From NCBI RefSeq assembly GCF_002906165.1, contig NZ_PPCN01000020.1, forward strand, positions 18,897 through 82,896: DNA of 64,000 bases, written 5' to 3'. The position numbers and the translations under genes were made by a program. This stretch comes from Roseibium marinum. Lineage in GTDB: Bacteria > Pseudomonadota > Alphaproteobacteria > Rhizobiales > Stappiaceae. Below, piece by piece: positions 24,989 to 33,662 of this stretch. The first letter of the stretch is position 1; each line of letters opens with the position of its first letter. The notes below the pieces were generated by a model, which made no database searches, had not been told where the DNA came from, and was given only the letters and a program-made list of their open reading frames with translations.

Positions 24989-26629
24989 TCAAAGCGCGGC
25001 CTTGAGCCCTGGCCGTGATTTGAGCCGTTCGAGCAGCGATGCGGAAAGCGGCTCCGGGCGGGCGCCGGCGATTGTCTCCAGCACGCCCCGTTCTCCGTTT
25101 CGCAGCCCCCCACCGGCCATGGCGTTCGTGTAGATGTTCAAGGCGATCTCCGGTCCGTAGATCTCCCAATCGATCTCCTCCACCGGCCGGTCTCCGGCGG
25201 CACCCTCGACCAGCGAGCGCACACTGTCCGCGCCCCCCGCCGCAACAGCCAGCTCCAGATGGGGACCTGCCGGAACCAGACCGAAATCGGCATCAAGAAG
25301 GGCGGCGGCGTCCATGATACCGGCCCCGAAATCCCCGGAATTCCACCCCGTAACTTTCCTTGCGGTGGCGGCGGCAAGCCGCGTGAAGCTCTGCTGCAGT
25401 TTCTCGCCCCGCGCTTCTGCTTTTCCTACAAGCACGTCCCGGCCGTGATGAGCGAGCCAGCAGGCGGCGACACCGGCGGCAAGCGCGACGGCGAAGCTGG
25501 TTCCCTGGCCTTGTCCGGTCGAGAATCGCGCTTCCTCATCGACCCGTTCCGCCCGCGCCCGGTAGACATTTTCGGCCGGGGCACTGATGGCCACCGAAGG
25601 ACCCCGGCAGGTGCCGCGCCAGGGCTGATCGTCGATATTCGTTCCCGCGATCGCCATGCAATCGTCATAACGTGCCGGATAGACCACCTCCCGCACACAG
25701 TTGCCCGAAGCCGCCATGACGATGATGTTGTTGCGCACGGCCCTGCGAACCGCAGCCCGCAGGAAAAACGACGGAACACCTCCCAGGCTCATCGTGATGA
25801 CGTGCGCGCCATTGTCCACCGCATAATTGATGGCTTCGGCGACGCTGAGTTGCGAGGTTCGCACGACGCTGCGAATGGCCCGGATCGGCATCAGGATGGC
25901 TTTCGGGGCGGACCCGAGCACCTCGCCCGGCGCCTTGCTGAAAACAACGCTGGCCGTGGCCGTCCCGTGGCCGTTGTTGCCGAACCAGGCCGTCAACGGG
26001 TCCTCCGGATCGCTATCTCCCTGAATGAGGTCGATGGGATTTTTTAACTGGATATCCTGCAGCTCGGCATGAGCTGTCAGGCCTGTATCGGGCTGAGCGA
26101 TCACGATCCCGGCCCCTTGCGCGCGATCCGGCGGCGACAGGTCCCAGGCCTCCTTGACCCGCATCGCCGTCAACGCCCATTGCTTGTCGGTCTCCACACG
26201 CGGTTCCGGCGGCGCCCAGCATCCGCCGGGTGTCGCGACCGCCAGTTCCTCCAATCGCTGCGGACCGCCAAGGTCCGGCTCCACGAAGATACCGGTCAGA
26301 ATTTCCGGTTCGGCATTGGCAAGCCCGAATGTATCTATCAGCCGGTAGGCCGCCTCGAAACAAAGGTGCGGAGTGTCGTAAAAGCTCCGTCCCGCCAGGG
26401 TCAGGACGAGCAAGTCCGGCTCATCGTCCCTGAGGGGCTGTTCGACAGTCACCGCGAGCTTTCCCTCGAAGCCTCGGGCGATATCGTCCATCGCCTTTGC
26501 GGGGTCTTCTCCCGGCTTCAACAGCAGCGAAAACCTTGCCGGAGGGAGCGGCTGGCCGGCCTCGATACCGAAGGTCGCCTGCAGCAAGATGTCCACAGTG
26601 GCTTCAAATGCATTCCTGTCGACAACCAT
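24989..26629 (-). CDS. Subtilisin-like serine protease (S8), no signal peptide
   Basis: A 546-residue S8 peptidase. The triad is intact: Asp181 (QPDTG), His221 (NGHGTA) and Ser378 (GQGTSFA), with the oxyanion Asn310 in AASGN. The catalytic domain spans about 150-440; residues 1-130 are an unassigned N-terminal region and ~90 residues follow the domain. There is no Sec or Tat signal at the N-terminus (MVVDRNAFEATVDILLQ), so secretion would need another route or it acts in the cytoplasm. It is the last gene of the operon headed by the catalase/cyclooxygenase-like fusion, 44 bases after the nitroreductase-like gene. Its target is unknown. Confidence 0.88.
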   Translation of the reverse strand: MVVDRNAFEATVDILLQATFGIEAGQPLPPARFSLLLKPGEDPAKAMDDIARGFEGKLAVTVEQPLRDDEPDLLVLTLAGRSFYDTPHLCFEAAYRLIDTFGLANAEPEILTGIFVEPDLGGPQRLEELAVATPGGCWAPPEPRVETDKQWALTAMRVKEAWDLSPPDRAQGAGIVIAQPDTGLTAHAELQDIQLKNPIDLIQGDSDPEDPLTAWFGNNGHGTATASVVFSKAPGEVLGSAPKAILMPIRAIRSVVRTSQLSVAEAINYAVDNGAHVITMSLGGVPSFFLRAAVRRAVRNNIIVMAASGNCVREVVYPARYDDCMAIAGTNIDDQPWRGTCRGPSVAISAPAENVYRARAERVDEEARFSTGQGQGTSFAVALAAGVAACWLAHHGRDVLVGKAEARGEKLQQSFTRLAAATARKVTGWNSGDFGAGIMDAAALLDADFGLVPAGPHLELAVAAGGADSVRSLVEGAAGDRPVEEIDWEIYGPEIALNIYTNAMAGGGLRNGERGVLETIAGARPEPLSASLLERLKSRPGLKAAL

Positions 26630-26673
26630 TACGGATGCCCCTCGAATTCATGTCCGGCGGAAGTCCGCCTCAA

Positions 26674-28056
26674 TCAATTGCCGGTTTCGGTGTCCCACAG
26701 CGCATCGTGGTTCCGATGGCGCTCCGTGACCCCGTTCGTGAAAAATTTCTCGTAATAAGGTAGTTCGACGTGATGCACCTGCAGCCACACGCCGGGCACG
26801 TGGATGGCTTCGCAATGCGCCGGAAACCGGCCATGCGTGTCGTGGATGTAATTGCAGATGTCCCGCACGCAGCTGATGACGTCCTTGTCATATTGCGCCG
26901 CCTCTTTCAGGTATCGCTCGCCGTAATCGTCCTTGTAGATTTTCCGGAAAGTGTCGCCATCCTGGTAGACGCCGCCCGACCCAAATTTCTGCGCGACAAC
27001 CGCATCCACCGCCTCGCTCATACTGGCATAGTTCGGCGGGCACTTGGCCTTGATCAGGTCTTCCCCCTGATGCCGCAGGGCGACCGGATGGGACCGGACA
27101 TCCGCAAACCGCGGCAACGGTACATGCCACCTCAGAATGTCCATCAGCCGCCACTTGGGGACCACATGGTCGAACCCCAGCATCGGCCCGAACTGATCGC
27201 GGAACTTGGGATCGCCCGTCAGAACGGGCGGGCTGATGGTTGCGTGGATCCAGGCCCCGAGCCCCATGGCTTCGGCGACCAGAAAGAGGTTCTGCAGCAG
27301 CAGAGGCGCTTCAAGCTGGGTGCGCAACGATCCGACGACGCCGAGCGGAACCTTGATGTCGTCATTCAGGAAGCCACGGCGGATCCAGTCCTTCACCCCC
27401 GCGGACATGTAGAAATTCCTGTCGTCCACCAGGGCCGGGCGGGCACCGTCCGGCTGGGTGAGGAGGTACATCAGCCCGTTGATATACTGGTGCGAAAGAT
27501 CGACAACCGGAAGCAGGATCGTCGTGCCCGGCAGATTGGACAAGAGACGATTGGAGTCCAGATAGGCCGGAAAATTCCGTGCGCCCTTCTCCACGTCCAG
27601 ACGCCTGTCGAGCAGCTTGACCTTTGCCTCGTCAGCCCGCCTGATCAGTGCCTCGGGCGAGAACGCCTCTTTGCTGGCCGGCAAGTGGCGCAGGAAATAG
27701 GTTCCCGTATCGTTGATCAGGAAAAAATGGGTTCCCTGCGCATTGTCGGGACTTCCGGCCGTCCGCCCCGTCATCGTCAGGTTCGGTTTCGCCATGACCA
27801 GTCTGCCCGTGTCGGGATCCTGAAACGGCCGGTCGGGCATGGTCAGGCCGGTAGCGCCGGTCATCGCGATCAGCAGCGCTTCCTCCAGCTCCGACAGGGG
27901 TTTGGGTTCCTGCTGCGAGCGGTAGGTCATGGACCCGGCGGCGACTTCCTCGACGCCGCGCGGAACCCTGTGGGTCCTGCGCTGCCAGATCGTCTCGATC
28001 AGGGGCCGGCTCAGAAGATCTGCAAGCCCGCCGTGGATTTCCGCGTTGTTGTCCAT
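26674..28056 (-). CDS. Large nitroreductase-like protein of unknown function
   Basis: A 460-residue protein with nitroreductase-type signals: LIETIWQRRTHRVPRG near the start resembles the RRS-R flavin-binding element, and LLLQNLFLVAEAMGLGAWIH matches the conserved helix before the dimer interface. It is about twice the normal nitroreductase length. The C-terminal ~100 residues are His- and aromatic-rich (YIHDTHGRFPAHCEAIHVPG, VWLQVHHVELPYYEKFF) and may bind metal. ATG 28056 is used because it lies one base after the previous stop; the open frame extends to 28116 inside that gene. No function is assigned; an FMN-linked oxidoreductase acting on lipid peroxidation products is one guess. Confidence 0.6.
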   Translation of the reverse strand: MDNNAEIHGGLADLLSRPLIETIWQRRTHRVPRGVEEVAAGSMTYRSQQEPKPLSELEEALLIAMTGATGLTMPDRPFQDPDTGRLVMAKPNLTMTGRTAGSPDNAQGTHFFLINDTGTYFLRHLPASKEAFSPEALIRRADEAKVKLLDRRLDVEKGARNFPAYLDSNRLLSNLPGTTILLPVVDLSHQYINGLMYLLTQPDGARPALVDDRNFYMSAGVKDWIRRGFLNDDIKVPLGVVGSLRTQLEAPLLLQNLFLVAEAMGLGAWIHATISPPVLTGDPKFRDQFGPMLGFDHVVPKWRLMDILRWHVPLPRFADVRSHPVALRHQGEDLIKAKCPPNYASMSEAVDAVVAQKFGSGGVYQDGDTFRKIYKDDYGERYLKEAAQYDKDVISCVRDICNYIHDTHGRFPAHCEAIHVPGVWLQVHHVELPYYEKFFTNGVTERHRNHDALWDTETGN

Positions 28057-28057
28057 G

Positions 28058-28645
28058 TCAGGTTTCCACCCTTGCTGCCGGCACCTGGACGATCGCCCGG
28101 ACCAGCGCGCCGGCAACCAGAATTCCGGTGAAGATAAATCCGAGTATCTGGATTGCGCCGCCTCTCAGAACGACCAGGGTCAGGGCGAAGATCAGGAATG
28201 CCAGCAGCCTTGCGATCAATTGAACCCAGAAGGACTGGAACCTTGCCGGCAGCAGCCAGATCAGCGCGACGTCGAGCGTCCACACGGCCAGAAGGAAAAA
28301 ATTGCCTCCGGCGATGAGCGTCCCCTGCTGCACGAAAGTATCGGCGATACCGTCGAAAATGATGAAGATCGCCCAATAGGCATGCAGCAGGAACACCACC
28401 CAGGCGCCCGTCCAGAAGAGATAACCGAGATTGGCGATGGCCTGGTTCATCGTCCGGAACAGCCAGAAGGCGAGCGCCGGAACAAGCAGGAAGGTCGTCG
28501 CCCAGATTGTCAGCTTGGTGCGGCCGAGTTCCAGCGCGCCGCCAAGTTCCGGCGCGAACATGGTCCACAGGATCAGCAGCACGGTCGGCACACTCATCGC
28601 GGTGAACTGCGCGAGCGTCACCGCCTTCGGTTTGTCATGGTTCAT
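28058..28645 (-). CDS. Integral membrane protein of unknown function in the dioxygenase operon
   Basis: A 195-residue protein with about five or six hydrophobic segments (roughly 17-35, 47-67, 76-96, 104-122, 128-147 and 150-185). No family is recognised. ATG 28645 is chosen because GAGG lies 8 bases upstream; a GTG 12 bases earlier is possible. It sits 8 bases after the di-heme cytochrome stop and 1 base before the nitroreductase-like gene. Aromatic and Arg residues in LFWTGAWVVFLLHAYWAIF contain one His that could bind heme, but a single His is weak support. It may anchor or pass electrons to its neighbours. Confidence 0.6.
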   Translation of the reverse strand: MNHDKPKAVTLAQFTAMSVPTVLLILWTMFAPELGGALELGRTKLTIWATTFLLVPALAFWLFRTMNQAIANLGYLFWTGAWVVFLLHAYWAIFIIFDGIADTFVQQGTLIAGGNFFLLAVWTLDVALIWLLPARFQSFWVQLIARLLAFLIFALTLVVLRGGAIQILGFIFTGILVAGALVRAIVQVPAARVET

Positions 28646-28653
28646 GGCGGACC

Positions 28654-30297
28654 TCACAGGGTTTTCAGATAGGCGAGCAGATCGGCAAGGGCGGCCGGAT
28701 CCCGCTCAGGATCGTCGATCGTCCACGGGTAGTCATGACCGGTATTCGCGTTGCCCGGCGCCGACGTGTCGAACTGGAAATAACGCAACGCATCCCTGCG
28801 CGGCGGGCTGGCGAAGCCCACGCGGTCGGTGTCGTAAAGGTTTTGACCGCGATAGAATTGGGACCGCCGCGGCTCCAGGTTGATCAGCTCCGCCAGTGTC
28901 AGAACGCTGGCATTGTGCAGATAGGGAGCCCGCAGGAAGGCTCCGTCGATCGGACCGGCCACATAGCCCCGGATGTCGCTGTTGTCGGCGTCTTCCGGCT
29001 GCGGAAAGATCTGGCTCCTGTCGAGTGCGAAAGGATGGTCCTTGGGAAAATACCGGTAAAGCGCATCGGGCATTTCGCCGTAGTGACGAAACATGACGCG
29101 TTCCGGATCGGTGCCGATTTCCACAACCGGGATCACCTCGTGCGTCCGCTCTCCCGGTTCCCAGCTCTGGCCGGACCGGTCGCCGTGACAGGTCATGCAA
29201 TACTCCCGGTAAACCGCCTGTCCGCGGCGCACCGCTTCGGGATCGGGCCGCGCCGCGTCCGGGAAAATCTCCTCGAAGCGCGGCGGCGCGAGCGTGATCG
29301 TGTATTCGATAGCCTTGCGGATGTTGTGCACGATCTCCGGATTGGCCAGATTGACATCCGTTGCGCCCGCGGCGACCGCCGCCAGCGAGCTGCGGGCTTC
29401 CGGGTTGGAAATCGACCCGTCGAACTGCGCCCGTTCGCGCCAGCCCTGATTGTAGATCGTTGCGATCTTGGAATGGATCGGCAGGTCGTTAGCCGGATAA
29501 TTCATCACGTTGCGCAGAAGCGTGCGGAAGGCCAGCGTCCGGGTCGGTCCCGTCGGTGTGACGTCCTCATCGCGCGAACGGCCGTTGCCGTACGGTGCGT
29601 CGAACCGGGAGATGTTTTCTTCCATCCGGTCGCGGATCTGACCGAGCCACACGCCGATCATGACCCGCTGCATCAATCCCAGGCTCTCGCCGGTCTTGTC
29701 TTCATAGGCGGCGGTGATCGCGTCCACGGTCAGTGCGAAGGGCGCATCCGCCTCCGCGTCTCCCGGGGCCGCCGGCTGCCGTTCGAGCAACGAGGCCTGG
29801 AAGGCGTCCAGCCAGGCGAACAGGTTGATCGAAACGCTTCCCGGACCAAGCACCCGGGCGGGCGTACCGCCGTCGGAAGTGCGCAAATCCGTCGTGTGGC
29901 ACAAGGAGCAGGTCAGGGCGACGAACGGGACCGGCGAGGGAGCGGCGGACTGGGGCCGGTAGTTGGTCGCGGTGAACCCGACGGGAAGCCCGTCCGGGTT
30001 TTCCGGATCGTCCAGGAATCCGAACTGTTCCACCCAGCTGCCGGCGTCCTGCCCGCCCGGCTGGAAGTGATGCGGAAACAGGTCCGGCAGGACGAGGGCG
30101 ACCGGCAGTGGCATCACCTCCGTCCCGATTGTACCGTGCCGGAACGCTTCAGCCGCGTCCCGGAAGACCGGTTTCGCCCATCCACCTTCCAGATAGATGA
30201 ACAGGCCCGTCAGGCCGAGCGCGATCAGCAGGACCGCGTTGCAGACCCAAAGGACCGTCCGCCAGACGTAATTGAGGCGGTGACTGGAGACTGGCAT
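28654..30297 (-). CDS. Membrane-anchored di-heme cytochrome c, RoxA/MauG-like
   Basis: A 547-residue c-type cytochrome with two heme sites, Cys130-Ser-Leu-Cys133-His134 and Cys367-Met-Thr-Cys370-His371. Residues ~12-36 are one hydrophobic segment, probably an uncleaved anchor, so the rest is periplasmic. Family-like parts are IYNQGWRERAQFDGSI and FLRAPYLHNASVLTLAELI followed by FYRGQNLYDTDRVGF, which recall the rubber oxygenase RoxA and related di-heme proteins rather than the short cytochrome c peroxidases. RoxA cleaves C=C bonds with O2. It starts 12 bases after the fusion dioxygenase gene with GAGGAG. Role as an oxygenase or as electron acceptor cannot be decided here. Confidence 0.82.
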   Translation of the reverse strand: MPVSSHRLNYVWRTVLWVCNAVLLIALGLTGLFIYLEGGWAKPVFRDAAEAFRHGTIGTEVMPLPVALVLPDLFPHHFQPGGQDAGSWVEQFGFLDDPENPDGLPVGFTATNYRPQSAAPSPVPFVALTCSLCHTTDLRTSDGGTPARVLGPGSVSINLFAWLDAFQASLLERQPAAPGDAEADAPFALTVDAITAAYEDKTGESLGLMQRVMIGVWLGQIRDRMEENISRFDAPYGNGRSRDEDVTPTGPTRTLAFRTLLRNVMNYPANDLPIHSKIATIYNQGWRERAQFDGSISNPEARSSLAAVAAGATDVNLANPEIVHNIRKAIEYTITLAPPRFEEIFPDAARPDPEAVRRGQAVYREYCMTCHGDRSGQSWEPGERTHEVIPVVEIGTDPERVMFRHYGEMPDALYRYFPKDHPFALDRSQIFPQPEDADNSDIRGYVAGPIDGAFLRAPYLHNASVLTLAELINLEPRRSQFYRGQNLYDTDRVGFASPPRRDALRYFQFDTSAPGNANTGHDYPWTIDDPERDPAALADLLAYLKTL

Positions 30298-30309
30298 TGC
30301 ACATGCTCC

Positions 30310-33195
30310 TCAATTCTGCCGCCGCCGCCACGGGGCGAACGCGCTTTGACCCGTGGGAAGAACGGACGCAAAGTCGGGGAAGTGCCGCAGAATGATGCTG
30401 CTCATGGTGTTTTCCTGCACCCAGGCAATTCCGAGCGGCGAATAGATTTCCGGCCGGAAATCGACGGTCAGGAAACGGTCGGACTGAAGCCTGCGGGTCG
30501 CCATCAGAATGAAGATGCGGAACGAGGTGTCGGAAAAACCGAAGCCCGGAGGCGGCGTTTCGGCGTAGAGGCCGACCATCGTGTCCACATCGTCGATGGA
30601 TTTGTAGACCTCCTTGAGCAACCGCACGTTTTCGCTGTCGGCGGTAATGTCCTCCCAGCGCTTGATCGGCGGCTTGTGCAGCCCCTGGCGGAACTTGTTG
30701 TAGCGGGGAATGCCGCGGGAGCGTTCGCGCACCAGGTCGACCACCGACAGATCGATAATCTCGGATTTGCCGTCCGACGACGTCCGGGTGAAATTCTGCA
30801 GAGACCTTGGATAATTGTGCAGCGTGATCGCGCCCGGATGCGCGATCCCCATGGAGTAGAGAACGCTGGAAAGGCCGATGCGGCGCATCGCTTCGTCCGT
30901 TCTGATGCCCTGTACCGCGTTGAAATCGAGCGCCTCCTGAAAGGCTCCGGTCTGCGCATCGTGGATGCGGTAGTCGTCCGGCAGAAGCGGATGCAGCCTG
31001 TAGACCGTGACGAAGTCTTCGGTCAGGCAGTATCTGGCATTGTGATGATCGGGAAGGGTTTCGGGAATGCCGCGCAACGCGTGGGCTTCCTGAAGCCAGA
31101 GCCCCATCCGCGTGAACGCGCCTGCGGGTCCCGACCAGTTGGCGTTGAGGGCGACGTCGATTTCCGGGGTCGCCAGAATGGCCGGCGTCCACTCCACCGT
31201 GTGGATCTTCGCGATCAGCGCGGAGATGATCAGACGGGCTGTCTGGTAGACCCGTTCGTCGCTCCAGTCCCTGTATTCTCTTTGCAGAGCGTCGCATACG
31301 GCATTGTGCTCGCGGGCGAACAACGTGTGCAGGGACGACAGGCCGAGCCACCAGCTTTCGTTGAAGCCGGTCACTTCCATGCCGATATTGTCTTCCGGCA
31401 GGTAGCCGTTCTCAAGCCGCAGCTTCGCGCCGCTTCCCTCCCGCAGTCGCTGCGCGTTCTGCAGGCTGCTGCCGTAGATTTCCGAGCCGTCCCACCAGTG
31501 GGAAACGGTATTGCCGAAAACCGGGTTCATGTCGTCGGCGGCTCCCAGCGGACGGTCACCGGAAATCCGCATGACGCTTTCCTGTTTGCCGCGCGGGGTG
31601 TTTTTCCACGTCATCCCGTCGGGCATGGGAACTTCGACATCCCGCTGGCCCGGCGGAAAGCGGCTGTGCTGCACCCAGTCATGCACCTGAAACTGGATCC
31701 AGGCCGCTGCGAGCACATTCAGCGATGACGCCGGAATGAATTGTTTGCGGTAAAGCAATTCGCGGCTGACAACAACGGGATTGGGCGTGTTCACATCGCC
31801 CGGACGCGGGTCCGGGTTCAGGTTGCGGCCGAAGGCGGCGCCTTCCCGGCCCATGCCGGAAACGCTCAGATCGTTCTGGTTCCCGTCGAAGCTCCTGCTG
31901 TCGCGGAAGTTTTCCGGCACCGCGGGCTCCGGCTGGGTCGCCTGCGGGTTCGGCTCGACGGGCTCCCGGTCGATGAGGTTTTTCGTCCGCAGCTGATGAC
32001 GCAGCAGCGACAGGTTCAAGAGCGCCACAAGATGCGGCAGCCGGTACCAGGGCAGCCAGCGGTTGATCAGGGCGAAGGCAGGCGTGAAGCATGCCGTCAC
32101 GAACCGGTTGCGCAGGGGCACCGGCTCGTAGAAGCGTCTGCGCAGGCGATGCGCGGCGCTTGCCGCATAAACGGCCTTTCTGGCCCGGTTGAGATTGCCG
32201 AGCGGCCGGAACTCGGGTGTGGTGTTCCAGGGATTGAAGGAGAGCCCGTCAATCTCGGCTGTCTTCGCCTGGGCCTCAAGGGTGGTGATGTCCTGCTGGG
32301 GGACGGTAAGCGTCGCGACCACGATCGGCCTGGCGCTCTCCTCCGGCCATGCGGCGGCGGCATCTTCGACCGGCGTAACCTCTTCGCTGACGAACCGCTG
32401 AACGCAGAATTCCCAGCTGACATCGCCCTTGGCAAGCAATTGCGCCGCTTCGGCACGCAGGTAGTTCGGGTTGTCCGGCGGCTGCCAGTCCTTCGCCACC
32501 TCCTGCGCGGAGTGTCCGGGCGCCGGACGGAGAAAATACCTCACCGGGCCGGCGTCCTCGCCCCACAGAATTGCGCCGCGGCTCCAGAAGCTTTCACCGG
32601 CCAGCGATTGGACCGGCCGCCCCGTTCCGCCGGCGACATTGCGCAGCATGCGGATGGCTTCCCTGGGGCCGACCGCGAACATCAGCTTCACGATGCCGAG
32701 GATGCGGTTGCCCGCCATCGCCGAGGCGAAGGCGATGAACTGGGTGGCATCGCGTGCATGCGGGACCGGGAAATTGGTCATCAGCAGGTCCTGCACCGCC
32801 GACCCAACGTCCACGCGCAGCGCGGCGCCGCGCAGATCGCGCTGGCCGTCCGACTGGTGTACGCCACTGGCGTTGGACAGGCGCAGGATGACCGGGAACT
32901 CGGCGCCTGCCCGCCACGGGCCGACGGTGAGGTCCTCGGGCAGATCGTCCGCGATCTTGAGTTTCGCGTTACCGACCGCGAGCAACGCCTTGGCGTGCTG
33001 GGCACGATCTATGCGCAGGGCGCCGGATCTGCGCCGGACCGTGTCCTGGATTTTCAATATGGCGACTGAAAAACGCTCGAAATCACGACGCTCCGATTCC
33101 GCGTCGCCATCAGCGCCTTTGTAATATTCCCACCGTGTGATTTTGTCGAAGCCACGATCGACATCGTGTTCGACTTCACTGTCCGGAGCCAGCAT
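30310..33195 (-). CDS. Fusion of catalase-like domain and cyclooxygenase-like fatty-acid heme dioxygenase
   Basis: A 961-residue two-domain protein. Residues ~40-340 are catalase-like: AQHAKALLAVG with distal His67, ILRLSNASG, RDLRGAALRV, TNFPVPHARDATQF (Asn141) and a final SFNPWNTTPEFRPLG; the segment that normally gives the proximal heme Tyr (RLFSY) is not found. Residues ~425-950 are an animal-peroxidase/cyclooxygenase-type domain: AWIQFQVHDW gives Gln501 and distal His505, and VYRLHPLLPD gives Tyr732 and proximal His735, equal to the catalytic Tyr-x-x-His of cyclooxygenases. The ATG at 33195 has GGAGG five bases upstream; a TTG at 33207 is rejected. Nostoc encodes a 10S-dioxygenase next to a separate catalase-related hydroperoxide lyase; here both appear joined. 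No signal peptide. Confidence 0.85.
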   Translation of the reverse strand: MLAPDSEVEHDVDRGFDKITRWEYYKGADGDAESERRDFERFSVAILKIQDTVRRRSGALRIDRAQHAKALLAVGNAKLKIADDLPEDLTVGPWRAGAEFPVILRLSNASGVHQSDGQRDLRGAALRVDVGSAVQDLLMTNFPVPHARDATQFIAFASAMAGNRILGIVKLMFAVGPREAIRMLRNVAGGTGRPVQSLAGESFWSRGAILWGEDAGPVRYFLRPAPGHSAQEVAKDWQPPDNPNYLRAEAAQLLAKGDVSWEFCVQRFVSEEVTPVEDAAAAWPEESARPIVVATLTVPQQDITTLEAQAKTAEIDGLSFNPWNTTPEFRPLGNLNRARKAVYAASAAHRLRRRFYEPVPLRNRFVTACFTPAFALINRWLPWYRLPHLVALLNLSLLRHQLRTKNLIDREPVEPNPQATQPEPAVPENFRDSRSFDGNQNDLSVSGMGREGAAFGRNLNPDPRPGDVNTPNPVVVSRELLYRKQFIPASSLNVLAAAWIQFQVHDWVQHSRFPPGQRDVEVPMPDGMTWKNTPRGKQESVMRISGDRPLGAADDMNPVFGNTVSHWWDGSEIYGSSLQNAQRLREGSGAKLRLENGYLPEDNIGMEVTGFNESWWLGLSSLHTLFAREHNAVCDALQREYRDWSDERVYQTARLIISALIAKIHTVEWTPAILATPEIDVALNANWSGPAGAFTRMGLWLQEAHALRGIPETLPDHHNARYCLTEDFVTVYRLHPLLPDDYRIHDAQTGAFQEALDFNAVQGIRTDEAMRRIGLSSVLYSMGIAHPGAITLHNYPRSLQNFTRTSSDGKSEIIDLSVVDLVRERSRGIPRYNKFRQGLHKPPIKRWEDITADSENVRLLKEVYKSIDDVDTMVGLYAETPPPGFGFSDTSFRIFILMATRRLQSDRFLTVDFRPEIYSPLGIAWVQENTMSSIILRHFPDFASVLPTGQSAFAPWRRRQN

Positions 33196-33662
33196 GCGCG
33201 CCTCCAATTACAACTTTAAGTAGAATTAAGATAAGTCAAAATCAAATAAAAATCAGTAGTACAGGACGATCATATAAGCTGTGGTTGTATTTTTCAAGAC
33301 AGGATTCTGCGGTGAACCGCTAAAGCCGGTCATCACCTATGCGCGCGGGCGATCGAACCACGCAGCGGAAAATGAAAAAGGACGCACGCTCAATGACATG
33401 CCGGGCAACGCCGCGCCCGGGTCATGACAGACAAGTTGCGGCGGCATTTTCAGACCGGTCAATCTCTGCATTCTTGCGTTTCGATCCCGGCGCCGCTGCT
33501 GGTGCGCCACCCCTGTCCGGCTCTGAGAAACGGCTTACCCTTACCTATTGGAAAGATTGCCAGTGGAAACCGGACGTGACAGGCCTGCCGGGCGTGGTAA
33601 ACTTGTCTTTCTTTGTTAATCTTTTGCTGATGGACGCGAAAAATCAGGGTGGGCCAGGAAAA
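33196..33662. promoter_or_regulatory. Divergent intergenic region between the dioxygenase operon and the ParA-type gene
   Basis: About 465 bases. The part next to the dioxygenase gene (33205-33300) is strongly AT-rich (TTAAGTAGAATTAAGATAAG and AAATCAAATAAAAATC), in contrast to the GC-rich surroundings, and probably holds the minus-strand promoter. The rest is average in composition. A frame is open from 33339 into the ParA gene, but its first ~100 codons read as low-complexity sequence with no family match, so it is treated as non-coding leader. No RNA gene or clear operator is recognised. Confidence 0.5.

Noticed and set aside
30310..33195. Mn(II)-oxidising animal-type heme peroxidase as seen in Aurantimonas and Roseobacter relatives
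   Set aside because: Those proteins carry calcium-binding RTX repeats and are exported; this one has no such repeats or signal and has the cyclooxygenase Tyr-x-x-His pair plus a catalase-like half.
33339..33662. N-terminal extension of the ParA-type ATPase by ~108 residues
   Set aside because: The extension is compositionally odd and unlike any ParA N-terminus; AGGA precedes ATG 33663, where the family start VVTIASLKGG begins.
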